Below the pieces are notes generated by a model. The model ran no database searches and was not told the origin of the DNA. It saw nothing but the letters and a program-made list of their open reading frames with translations. The position numbers and the translations under genes were made by a program. Shown here in pieces: positions 20,926-29,236 of a stretch of DNA of 64,000 bases. Each line of letters starts with the position of its first letter. The first letter of the stretch is position 1. The stretch is from Rhodoferax sp. BLA1 (GTDB lineage: Bacteria > Pseudomonadota > Gammaproteobacteria > Burkholderiales > Burkholderiaceae_C), in assembly GCF_013416775.1 (NCBI RefSeq), contig NZ_SZVI01000010.1, forward strand, positions 186,001-250,000. Direction: 5' to 3'.

Positions 20926-21050
20926 GGGCTGCCCAGGCGAACGGCTGAACGCAAAATCCCAATGGATGTTGCGGCACGCTCCCCCGTGGTGTTCCCACAT
21001 CGGCACCGCCAGACCCGTCTGGGTGGGGTGCCTATCGCCAGTTGCGTACC
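20926..21050 (-). promoter_or_regulatory. ZTP riboswitch (pfl motif) of glyA
   Basis: Read on the minus strand, the leader contains ACTGGCG (21042-21036), a domain with GTGGGAACACCAC (20998-20986) followed by GGGGAGCG (20984-20977), and the conserved 3' block CCGTTCGCCTGGGC ending at 20931. These are the blocks of the pfl/ZTP aptamer in the right order. ACGCAA and TTGCGT close the first domain. A hairpin GGCACC...GGTGCC (21032-21002) is inserted between them. Known ZTP switches activate purine and one-carbon genes, including glyA. A hairpin at about 20900-20922 may belong to the expression platform. Confidence 0.87.
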
Positions 21051-21074
21051 TGAGAGATTTTAAACTGAGCGGGC

Positions 21075-21917
21075 TCAGTTCAACGCCACGGTGGCTGATT
21101 TGTCACCGGTTTTTACCGAGGTGCTGGGCTGGTTGGATTCGGGTGTTGCCAAACTCTCTTCCTTGGGCGCGATCACCACCGGTAGAAAAGCCGGTACCGC
21201 GCGCCCCAAGGCCACTTGCTGCAGGCGGGTGTACTCGGCCATCACCTTGGCGGTGTAGCCATTGTCATCTTCCACATTGGCGGCACCCACATAATATTTG
21301 AGGCCACCTTCAATCGAGCCTGCCGCGCGGATGCAATCCAGCAGCACTTTGACACCCACCTGCAGGTTGGCCAAGGGGTCAAAGGCGGCAAATTCACCCC
21401 CAAAATTCTGGTACTTGTCCTTGTGCACCCGGGTCATCACCTGCATCAAACCCTGGGCGCCAACATGGCTCTGGGCAAACGGGTTGAAGCCAGATTCAAC
21501 GGCCATCACCGCCAGAATCAGCGCCGGGTCCAGGCGCACCCGGCTGCCCACCTCAAACGCCTCGGACACGATGGCGCTGATGGGTTCCGGCGCCACGTGG
21601 TATTTTTTGCTCAGCCACAGGGCCACACTGGCTTGCTGCTTGGGCAAATCCTTGGGGTTGGTTGCGGTGGCGCGTTCGATGGCGGCCGGGTCTTTGACCA
21701 GGCCGGAGATTTCGGCCTGACGTTCCTGCAGCCAGCCAAACAGCTTGACTTCACCCAGTTCACGCAACTCGGGGCGGGCAAACAAGGCAATGGTGATAAA
21801 AATGACAGCCACGCCAATCAGGGCGATGCTGTTGTGGGTGATGTCGAAAAAACCTTTGGCGACCGTCGCGGTGGCGCGTCGCAGGCTTTGAGACAAAGAT
21901 GATGTAGATGCTGACAT
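21075..21917 (-). CDS. Membrane-anchored lytic transglycosylase (SLT domain)
   Basis: From the ATG at 21917 (AGGAG 6 bases upstream) the protein has 280 aa. A single hydrophobic segment (about residues 27-46, NSIALIGVAVIFITIALF) anchors it in the inner membrane. The soluble-lytic-transglycosylase domain starts near residue 125 with LDPALILAVMAVESGFNPFA, containing the catalytic Glu, and HVGAQGLMQVM. It should cleave peptidoglycan to anhydromuropeptides. Downstream of its stop an AACTGAGC/GCTCAGTT hairpin separates it from the glyA leader. Confidence 0.87.
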   Translation of the reverse strand: MSASTSSLSQSLRRATATVAKGFFDITHNSIALIGVAVIFITIALFARPELRELGEVKLFGWLQERQAEISGLVKDPAAIERATATNPKDLPKQQASVALWLSKKYHVAPEPISAIVSEAFEVGSRVRLDPALILAVMAVESGFNPFAQSHVGAQGLMQVMTRVHKDKYQNFGGEFAAFDPLANLQVGVKVLLDCIRAAGSIEGGLKYYVGAANVEDDNGYTAKVMAEYTRLQQVALGRAVPAFLPVVIAPKEESLATPESNQPSTSVKTGDKSATVALN

Positions 21918-22217
21918 AGCTTCTCCTTCTTGCGCGGAGGGTTCCACTTGCGGCAAAGGATGCTGCAGAACTGAACACTCGCCTGGGTTGTTACGCTATC
22001 AATATCCTGCGTTTGACGTCCTTCTTGTGGATGCAGAGATTTGATGTTGCCGGGGTCGGCAGCCTGTTGATATCCCGGAAAGACCGAGTTGGGCGGATTC
22101 TAGGTGGGTTTGATATGCCAGGTCAACCATAAGGAATTCATTCGTTATGCCAAAAAATACGGAATTTCGCTGCCTTTTTCTCCGCGATCTGTGGCTTGAT
22201 GCGCTCAAAATCCGGGT

Positions 22218-25200
22218 ATGTCGACCGATCAAGCCAACCCCACCCCAACTCGCAAACATCCTCTGACCCTGATCTGGCTGCGCCGTGGCGCCTGGGCGCT
22301 GGTGGGTTTGCTGTTGTTGTGGTTGCTGAGCTGGCTGGCACTGCCGCCCTTGCTCAAGTCCCAGGCACAAACCCGGCTGAGTGATTTGCTCGGGCGCCAG
22401 GTGACGGTGGGGCAGGTGGATTTCCGCCCCTGGTCGCTGGAACTCAGCGTGTCTGACCTGGTGGTGGCTGGTGTGGACGCTGCAGCCGGGCCGCAGTTGA
22501 CCGTGGCACGGCTCTCTATAGATATGGAGCTGCAGTCGTTGCTGCGGCTGGCCCCGGTAGTAGATGCGTTGGTGGTGGAGGCGCCGCGTTTGAACCTGAC
22601 CCACACCGGAGACGGCCACTACGATGTGGACGATGTGTTGGCCAGACTGGCCGGCCCGGACGACGCGCCAGCCCCGACACCTGCTGAGCCGCTGCGTTTT
22701 GCACTCTACAACCTGGTGTTGTCCGACGGTGCGGTGAGCTTCACCGATGCACCCAGGAACCAGGTCCACCAACTGAGCCGGTTGCAGCTCAGCGTGCCGT
22801 TCCTGAGCAACCTGGATTCCAAACGCGAGGTGCTGGTCAGTCCCAAGCTGGCGTTTGAACTCAACGGCAGCCAGTTCGACTCATCAGCCAGTGCCACGCC
22901 TTTTGCCCAGACGCGCAAGACCGATGCCCATCTGGTGGTCAAAGACCTGGACCTGGCCCCTTACCTGGTGTATTGGCCCGCCAGCCTGCCGGTGCGTCTG
23001 CGCTCGGCCGTGCTCGACGCCGACCTTCAGCTTGCCTTTGAACAAACCGATCAGACCGCCGTCAAGCTCAGCGGTCAGCTGTCAGCCCGCCAGCTGCAAT
23101 TGACCTCGGCCCAAACGGGTCAAGAGCTGCTGGCCTCTGAGCGTCTGAGCATTCAACTCAAAGATGTGCAACCCTTGGCGCGCCAAGTTCAACTGGGCCG
23201 CATCGAATGGACGCAGCCGCATTTGACGCTGCGTCGCAACCGTGCAGGCGTCCTGGAGTTGCTGGCGTTGGCACCCCCCCAGTCCGTCAAGAAGGTATCA
23301 AAAAACGGAGCAATCAGCCCAGGTAATCAAAGGGCTACAGCCCAAAAATATACCAAAGCTGCGGCAGCAACGCCGGTAACCCCCTGGCGGCTCACGATGG
23401 ATGAGCTTGTGTTGCAAGGCGGCAAACTCACCTGGCTGGACGCCGCATTGCCCAAGCCCATCCAACTTAGCCTGACCTCGTTGAACCTGCAGGCACGTGC
23501 CCTGGCCTGGCCGTTTACCCAGCCGCTGCCGTTTGAGGGCAGCGCCAAGCTCGCCAGTGCCAGTCTGCAGTTCAAAGGCAGTGCCACTGACCAAGCAGCC
23601 GATGTGGCTTTGCAGCTCAGTGATCTGCCGCTGGACCTGGCTGCCCCCTATGCCAGCGCGTTTCTGAATCCGAAGCTCAGTGGACTGCTGAACACCCAGC
23701 TGACGCTGAACTGGCGCGCTGCCAGCGCCACCCAGGCGACATCGACCCGCGTGCAACTGGCCAAGCTGAGCCTGGACAAACTGGCGCTGACGGGTGACAA
23801 AAAAGCCGCCTTGGCCAGCATCCAACAGTTGCAACTGGGCGACGTGCTGGTGGATACCAAGACCCGCTCGGTCAACTTTGGCCATGTCAAGATCAGCCAG
23901 CCTAGCGCGCGCTTGACGCGTGACGCAGCCGGGCGCTGGATGTATGAAGACTGGTTCAAAGTGCAGTCCCCAGCCCCCCAGTCTGTCGCTGCCGCCGCAA
24001 GTGCCAAGTCCACCAAAACCAGCAAGACCCCCAGCGCAGACAAACCCTGGCTGGTGGTTGTGGACAACCTCCAACTGGGTGAGGGCAAAGTGACCTTGCT
24101 CGACCGGGCGCCGGACAAACCGGTGCGGCTGGAGGTGAGTGCCCTGAGTTTGCAGCTGAAGAAGTTGTCTACGGCGGCCCGTGCACCGTTTGACATCAGC
24201 CTGTCAGCCCGATTGCGCCAGGGCAACACCGAGCCCGGCAAACTGACTTGGCGTGGCAGTGGTGTGGTGAGTCCGCTGGCGCTCAAGGGCGAACTGGTGG
24301 CTGAGCGTTTGCCCTTGCACGCGGTGGCGCCTTATTTTCTGGACAGTCTGAATGTGGCCCTGTTACGCGCCGACACCAGCTTCAAAGGTCGTCTTAACCT
24401 GGCCCAGCAAGCCAGCGGCCTGAACTTGCGTGTGACCGGTGACGCCCGCCTGGAAGACCTGCAGGCGCGCAGCCTGGCGCAAACCGAGCCGTTTGTTGCT
24501 GCTGAAGAACTGTTGCGCTGGAAAAGCCTGAGCCTCAGCGGTGTGGATGTGGCGCTGGCGCCCGGTACCGCCACCCGGGTCAGTGTGGCTGGCACGGTGC
24601 TCAGCGATTTTTATGCCCGGCTGATCCTTGACCAGGCCGGCCGTCTGAATCTGCAAGATTTGGCAAAAAAACCGGCGGTAGCCCATGTAGAAACTGGGCA
24701 GAATGCTTCAAAGATAGTAGCGACCAGCGTTACACCCGTGGCCTCGGCACCGTCTGTCGCCGCGTCGACGCCGGCACAGGTTAGCACGGCTTTGGCACCG
24801 GTCATCCGTTTTGGCCCGATCAGCCTGCTGGGTGGGCGCATCAACTTCACCGACCATTTCATCCAGCCCAATTACACCGCCGACCTGAGTGAACTGGTGG
24901 GCAAACTCAGTGCGTTTTCCTCGCAGACGGCAGCGGGCGAACTGCAACTGGCCGATCTGGAGCTGCGCGGCCGTGCCGAGGGCAGTGCCACGCTCGAGGT
25001 GCTGGGCAAGATCAACCCGCTGGTGCAGCCGATGGTGCTGGACATCCAGGGCAAGGTGCGCGACCTGGAGCTGGCGCCACTGTCCACCTACTCGGCGCGG
25101 TACGCGGGTTATGGCATCGAGCGCGGCAAGCTCAGTGTCGATGTGGCCTACAAGGTGCAACCCGACGGCCAGCTCACCGCCAGCAACAAGCTGGTGCTCA

Positions 25201-25991
25201 ATCAGCTACGTTTTGGCGACGCGGTGCCTGGCGCCGCCAATAGCTTGCCGGTCAAGCTGGCGGTGGCCCTGCTGGCCGACCGCAACGGGGTGATTGACCT
25301 CAATGTGCCGATCAGTGGCTCACTCAACGACCCGCAGTTTCGCCTGATGCCGATTGTGTTCAAGGTCATTGGCAACCTGATTCTGCGGGCCGTTACCGCA
25401 CCATTCAGCCTGATCGCCAACCTGTTTGGTGGCAGCGGTGGTGAAGAGCTCAGCACCGTCAGTTTCGAGCCCGGTTCGGCGCTGCTCAATGACGCTGCCA
25501 AGGCCAGCCTGGACAAGGTGGCCAAGGTCTTGCAGGAGCGACCAGCGCTGAAGATGACCGTGGTCGGCACCGCCAGCCTGGAGGCCGAGCGTGAGGCCTA
25601 CAAACGCCAGCAGCTGCAGGCCCTGGTGCTCGGTGAAAAACGCCGCGCCTTGCCTGCCGCCGAGAGTCAGGCGCCGATCACCGTCGCGGCCGAGGAATAC
25701 CCGCAACTGCTCAAGCGGGTCTACCGGCGCGGTGACTTTCCCAAACCGCGCAACCTCGTTGGCTTGACCAAGGATCTGCCGGTGGCCGAGATGGAGGCCT
25801 TGTTGCTGACCCATCTGGACGCCTCCGAGTCGGCCATGCAGGCGCTGGCGCTCAAACGTGGCGTGGTGGTGCGCGACTACCTGGCAAGCCAGAAACTGCC
25901 GCCGGAACGGCTGTTTCTGGGGGCCGCCAAGGCGGTGCTACCCGATGCCAAATGGCAGCCGAGTGCTGAGCTGAACCTGGCCGCCGACTAG
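22218..25991 (+). CDS. DUF748 / AsmA-like domain protein
   Basis: The 1257-aa protein has a short cytosolic start, one membrane helix (about residues 24-46, GAWALVGLLLLWLLSWLALP) and a very long beta-rich periplasmic region. LLGRQVTVGQVDFRPWSLEL is typical of DUF748/AsmA-like proteins, which are related to bridge-type lipid transporters. The C-terminal portion contains FEPGSALLNDAAKASLDKVA and LKMTVVGTAS, which resembles an OmpA-like peptidoglycan-binding start. The function of this protein is unknown; lipid transport or envelope stability is inferred. Two dispersed repeat copies (about 23295-23350 and 24664-24725) sit in Ala/Lys-rich linkers. Confidence 0.8.
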   Translation: MSTDQANPTPTRKHPLTLIWLRRGAWALVGLLLLWLLSWLALPPLLKSQAQTRLSDLLGRQVTVGQVDFRPWSLELSVSDLVVAGVDAAAGPQLTVARLSIDMELQSLLRLAPVVDALVVEAPRLNLTHTGDGHYDVDDVLARLAGPDDAPAPTPAEPLRFALYNLVLSDGAVSFTDAPRNQVHQLSRLQLSVPFLSNLDSKREVLVSPKLAFELNGSQFDSSASATPFAQTRKTDAHLVVKDLDLAPYLVYWPASLPVRLRSAVLDADLQLAFEQTDQTAVKLSGQLSARQLQLTSAQTGQELLASERLSIQLKDVQPLARQVQLGRIEWTQPHLTLRRNRAGVLELLALAPPQSVKKVSKNGAISPGNQRATAQKYTKAAAATPVTPWRLTMDELVLQGGKLTWLDAALPKPIQLSLTSLNLQARALAWPFTQPLPFEGSAKLASASLQFKGSATDQAADVALQLSDLPLDLAAPYASAFLNPKLSGLLNTQLTLNWRAASATQATSTRVQLAKLSLDKLALTGDKKAALASIQQLQLGDVLVDTKTRSVNFGHVKISQPSARLTRDAAGRWMYEDWFKVQSPAPQSVAAAASAKSTKTSKTPSADKPWLVVVDNLQLGEGKVTLLDRAPDKPVRLEVSALSLQLKKLSTAARAPFDISLSARLRQGNTEPGKLTWRGSGVVSPLALKGELVAERLPLHAVAPYFLDSLNVALLRADTSFKGRLNLAQQASGLNLRVTGDARLEDLQARSLAQTEPFVAAEELLRWKSLSLSGVDVALAPGTATRVSVAGTVLSDFYARLILDQAGRLNLQDLAKKPAVAHVETGQNASKIVATSVTPVASAPSVAASTPAQVSTALAPVIRFGPISLLGGRINFTDHFIQPNYTADLSELVGKLSAFSSQTAAGELQLADLELRGRAEGSATLEVLGKINPLVQPMVLDIQGKVRDLELAPLSTYSARYAGYGIERGKLSVDVAYKVQPDGQLTASNKLVLNQLRFGDAVPGAANSLPVKLAVALLADRNGVIDLNVPISGSLNDPQFRLMPIVFKVIGNLILRAVTAPFSLIANLFGGSGGEELSTVSFEPGSALLNDAAKASLDKVAKVLQERPALKMTVVGTASLEAEREAYKRQQLQALVLGEKRRALPAAESQAPITVAAEEYPQLLKRVYRRGDFPKPRNLVGLTKDLPVAEMEALLLTHLDASESAMQALALKRGVVVRDYLASQKLPPERLFLGAAKAVLPDAKWQPSAELNLAAD
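23295..23350 (-). repeat. Dispersed short repeat, DUF748 copy A
   Basis: Reverse orientation relative to the thiC-tolA copy. The strand shown contains TATCAAAAAACGGAGCAATCAGCCC, a spacer, then AATCAAAGGGCTACAGCCCAAAAAT. It is translated in frame as SKNGAISPGNQRATAQKY, within a low-complexity linker. The frame matches the cobC and ribD copies (AGG GCT or TGG GCT followed by a codon and GCC/GGC). Confidence 0.65.
24664..24725 (+). repeat. Dispersed short repeat, DUF748 copy B
   Basis: A diverged copy with the core TAGCCCATGTAGAAACTGGGC, which still forms a GCCCA/TGGGC stem. It is translated as AVAHVETGQNASKIVA, closely parallel to QAHVEQGQVA in the DUF349 copy and in the same frame. Confidence 0.6.
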
Positions 25992-26100
25992 CGCTGTAGG
26001 TGATCTGAACAAATGTTTTCGAAGCTGCACCAAAACGCGGCGAAAATAAGGGTTTGCTCCTGCCGCTCAGCTGCAGGCACTTTCCATTTTTGTGCGTGCG

Positions 26101-28857
26101 ATGTCGATGTTTCCCTTCTCCAAAAACAACCCTGCAGAACCCACCGCTGACGCTGCTGCCGCGCCAGCCAAAACCCATGAGGCCCACCCACTGGACAAGT
26201 TGACGCACGGTGCGTTTTCTGCCCAGACCTCGGGTGAACGCATGGCCTGCATCCGCGACTGGTTGGCCAGTGGCCCCGCGCCTGAGCAGCTGCAGCAGGT
26301 GTTCAAGGAACTCAGCGGCAAGGACAAGGGTGCCGCCAAATTGCTCCGTGAAAAACTCGATGAGATCAAACGCAGCAAAACCCAAGCCACTATTGCGCTC
26401 GAATGGGCCGACAAGGCTCAGGCGCTGCTGGCCGCTCCCAAACTGAACCTGGCCGATGCCCTGGCCTGGCAGCGCGACGCCGCCAAAGCCGGTGCGCCGC
26501 TGAGCAAGGAGCCGCTGGCTGGTCTAAAGGCACAACTGGTGGAGCGGGTACGTGCCATCGAAGACCTGCAGCACCGGGTGCAGGTGCAGCGTGAGGCTGC
26601 GGTACTGGTGGCCCAGCGCATCGAGGTGTTGTCGACCAAACCTTGGTTAGATGCTCAGGCCGCGCAGGTTGGGCTCAGTGCCGACGTGAGCAACTGGCAG
26701 GCCGAGGCCACCGCCCTGGCCAACGATGCCAATTGGCCCAGTGTGGATGCCAAATTTGTGCCGCAGCTGCAGGCCTCACAGGCCCAGTTGGGCCTGGTCT
26801 GGGAAGCGTTCCAGGCAGCATTGACCTCCACCGTGCTGGCCGCCGAAGATGCCAGCGCGCCGCTGCCCAATGTGCCGGTCTGGGCAGACGAATTGCGTGT
26901 TTTGCGTGGTATTCCGCTGGAACCTGTGGTCAAGGCACCGAAAGCCCAGGTTGACCCTGAAATCAAGGCCAAGGCCACGTCTGCCGTGGCGGATGCGCTC
27001 TCTAAATTAGAGCAAGAAGTGGCCGAAGGCCATGGCAAAGCCAGCGCCGGTGCCGCCAACGCACTGCGCAACGCACTCAAAGAATTTGGCCGCCTGATCG
27101 ACGACAAGCTCGAAAACCAGGCCCGCAGTGCGCTGGCGGCCGCCGGTGAGTTGGAAGGCTGGCAACGCTGGCGCGCCGACCAGTTGCGCGAAGAGTTGGT
27201 GAGCAAGGCCGAGGGCCTGCTCAAACGCCCCGAAGGCCAGGCCATTGGTGGGCGAAAGATGCAGGAAACCCTGCGTGCCCTGCGTGAGCAATGGAAACTG
27301 ACCGACCAGGGTGGTGTGCCCAACCACGGCCTGTGGAAGCGTTTTGATGACGCCTGCAACGAAGCCCACAAGGTGGTCGAAGTCTGGCTCGAAAAACTCA
27401 AGTCAGAAACTGCCGAACACCGCGCCCAGCGCCTGGCCTTGATTGCCGAGGTCAAAGCCTGGGCCGAGGCCAACCGCACCGCGCTGGACGACGACTGGAA
27501 GGGTTTCAACCGGGTGTTGCACCAGTTTGGCGACCGCTGGCGCGAGTCCGGCCACGTCGGCGAGAAGATGTATGCCGAGTTGAATACGCTCTGGAAAGCC
27601 GCCATCGACGAGGCCGCGGCCCCGCTGGAAGCCTTGCAAAAAGTCAGCCTGGCAGCGCGCCACGCGATGATCGACGAGGCCAAGTTGTTGGGTGCCCAGG
27701 ACATGCTGCGCATCGACGCCGTCAAGGCGCTACAACAGCGCTGGCAGGCCGAGGCACACCGCGTGCCGATGGACCGCCGCCACGAGCAAAAACTGTGGGA
27801 TGCCTTCCGCAAACCCATTGACGAGGCCTTCAATCGCAAAACCGTTGAGCGCGAAAAGGCGCAAAGCGCCCTGAGTGAACGCGATCGCATTGTCTTGGAC
27901 GCCTCCAAGGCGCTCCAAGCTGCCAATGCATCAGGTGATGCACAAGCAATCAAAACCGCCATGGCCGCGCTGGACGCTGCCTTGCGTGGTCAGGCCCAAG
28001 CTCAGGCTGCGGTGGCCGCTGCTGCTGAAACATCTGAAGAAAAAGCGACTCAAGCCCACGTAGAACAAGGGCAGGTAGCTCCTGAAACTGAAGCAGACAG
28101 CGCTGCTACGAGCGACGACACCCCGGCTGAGCCCACTGCCGAGACTGCACCCGAGGTGGCCAAACCGGTGGCCCGTAAACCGGTGGTGGCCATGCGGGGT
28201 GATGACCGCCCCGGCATGAAAAAAGACGCACCCGCGCTGCCGACACGCGGCGGCAAGTTTGGTGATCGCAAGGACAGCGGCCGCCCAGGTGGCCGTGACG
28301 GTGGGCGTGATGCCCGCCCTGGCGCGCGTTCTGACGACCGGGGTGGTTTCCGTGATGCGCGTTCCGACCGCGCCCCGGCAGGGGACCGTTTTGACGCACC
28401 CCGCCTGGGTGACGCGGCCTTCCGCGCCCAGCGTGACGCGTTTGAACAGGCTCAGTTGGCACTGCGCAAGCTGGCTGCCCAAGCCCATGGCGAGGCGTTG
28501 ACCAATTTGTTGACCGCCTGGGAAAAACGTGACGCCGAGTTGGTGCCCGGTGTACAAGAGTTGGGCAGCCGCGTGGCCCCGGCAGTGCGGGCCGCTTGGT
28601 CCAAAGCCGTGACCCAAGCGCCAGCAGGTGATGCCAGCACCGCACTGCTGCGCCTGGAGATGGCCGCTGAGGTGCCAACACCGGCCGAACACATCAGTGA
28701 CCGGCGTTTGTTGCAGCTGCAATTGCTCACAAAACGCAACGACCCGGCACCGGTGCAGACCTGGGGCCAAGACGCCGCCGTGGTGCTGGGTGGGGCGTTT
28801 GATGCCGCCGCCGCACGACGCCTGCAAAATGTGCTGAAGGTGTTGTTGAAGCCTTGA
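26101..28857 (+). CDS. DUF349 domain-containing protein
   Basis: A 918-aa helical protein starting MSMFPFSKNNPAEP at 26101. The central part (about residues 350-600) carries repeated three-helix DUF349 units, recognisable from LREQWKLTDQG, LWKRFDDACNEAHKVVEVWL, DDDWKGFNRVLHQFGDRWRESG and LWDAFRKPIDEAF. From about residue 640 it becomes Ala/Glu/Thr-rich, followed by a Gly/Arg/Asp-rich stretch (GRPGGRDGGRD and GARSDDRGG) that looks disordered and possibly RNA-binding. A further helical domain ends the protein. The function is unknown. A dispersed repeat copy lies in the Ala/Glu linker. Confidence 0.82.
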   Translation: MSMFPFSKNNPAEPTADAAAAPAKTHEAHPLDKLTHGAFSAQTSGERMACIRDWLASGPAPEQLQQVFKELSGKDKGAAKLLREKLDEIKRSKTQATIALEWADKAQALLAAPKLNLADALAWQRDAAKAGAPLSKEPLAGLKAQLVERVRAIEDLQHRVQVQREAAVLVAQRIEVLSTKPWLDAQAAQVGLSADVSNWQAEATALANDANWPSVDAKFVPQLQASQAQLGLVWEAFQAALTSTVLAAEDASAPLPNVPVWADELRVLRGIPLEPVVKAPKAQVDPEIKAKATSAVADALSKLEQEVAEGHGKASAGAANALRNALKEFGRLIDDKLENQARSALAAAGELEGWQRWRADQLREELVSKAEGLLKRPEGQAIGGRKMQETLRALREQWKLTDQGGVPNHGLWKRFDDACNEAHKVVEVWLEKLKSETAEHRAQRLALIAEVKAWAEANRTALDDDWKGFNRVLHQFGDRWRESGHVGEKMYAELNTLWKAAIDEAAAPLEALQKVSLAARHAMIDEAKLLGAQDMLRIDAVKALQQRWQAEAHRVPMDRRHEQKLWDAFRKPIDEAFNRKTVEREKAQSALSERDRIVLDASKALQAANASGDAQAIKTAMAALDAALRGQAQAQAAVAAAAETSEEKATQAHVEQGQVAPETEADSAATSDDTPAEPTAETAPEVAKPVARKPVVAMRGDDRPGMKKDAPALPTRGGKFGDRKDSGRPGGRDGGRDARPGARSDDRGGFRDARSDRAPAGDRFDAPRLGDAAFRAQRDAFEQAQLALRKLAAQAHGEALTNLLTAWEKRDAELVPGVQELGSRVAPAVRAAWSKAVTQAPAGDASTALLRLEMAAEVPTPAEHISDRRLLQLQLLTKRNDPAPVQTWGQDAAVVLGGAFDAAAARRLQNVLKVLLKP
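28039..28085 (+). repeat. Dispersed short repeat, DUF349 copy
   Basis: It contains ACTCAAGCCCACGTAGAACAAGGGCAGGTAGCT, differing from the cobU copy (CTCAAGCCCTTATGCATCAAGGGCAGGTAGCT) mainly in the loop. The translation is ATQAHVEQGQVAPE, in the frame used by the tilS, cobU and cobD copies. It falls in a disordered linker, where an in-frame insertion would be tolerated. Confidence 0.75.
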
Positions 28858-29236
28858 GTCCAAGGCGGTGCCGTGCCGCGTGACAGCAGGGCGCGGCACA
28901 GGTTTGAGGTGAGGCCCAAGGCCTTGTCTTGCAACGCTTGTTGATAATGACTCGCCCGCCGTCCCCCACCTTGCTTGATGAAGCGGGGTGGGGCGCTTGC
29001 ACTGCTGAACGTTGCGGCAAACACCTGTGTGTTTTTCTGACTTGGCTTTGCCCGTCATCGGCCTGCGGTCATCTGTCCTGGCTGCCAAATGTCGACCAAT
29101 AGCGGTAGTTTTTGGCAGCTGGCCGTTCGCGTCTGAAACTGGCCTGCGCTCTTGCTTTGACAATGGCGCAAACCCTGTAAAAATCCCACTAACAACAGGG
29201 TTTTAGTTTCTCGATAAGAGGCAACCAGGTCAAAAA
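28858..29236 (+). other. 379-bp intergenic region with two hairpins and a promoter/dyad
   Basis: No gene is convincing here. GTGCCGCG (28873-28880) pairs with CGCGGCAC (28892-28899) just after the DUF349 stop. CCCCACC (28964-28970) pairs with GGTGGGG (28987-28993), with an inner GCTT/AAGC stem. Neither has a T tract. The right end holds the likely chemoreceptor promoter and a 9-bp dyad. The rest shows nothing I recognise. Confidence 0.6.
29157..29184 (+). promoter_or_regulatory. Candidate sigma-70 promoter of the chemoreceptor gene, overlapped by a dyad
   Basis: A perfect -35 hexamer TTGACA (29157-29162) is followed after 16 bases by an A-rich -10-like AAAAAT (29179-29184). AAACCCTGT (29170-29178) and ACAGGGTTT (29195-29203) form a perfect 9-bp inverted repeat flanking the -10, so an operator or a 5'-UTR hairpin is possible. 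The -10 match is weak. Confidence 0.4.

Noticed and set aside
20926..21060. Glycine riboswitch or 6S RNA upstream of glyA
   Set aside because: CTCTCAGG on the minus strand resembles the glycine aptamer end, but the required 5' GGAGAG half is missing and a terminator hairpin sits there. The 6S bubble and closing stem are also absent. The ordered ACTGGCG, GGGGAGCG and CGCCTGGGC blocks fit a ZTP riboswitch instead.
22147..22266. 39-codon small frame (MPKNTEFRCLFLRD...) overlapping the DUF748 start
   Set aside because: An AAGGA lies 11 bases upstream and it overlaps the DUF748 ATG in another frame, like a leader peptide, but spacing is poor and there is no other support.
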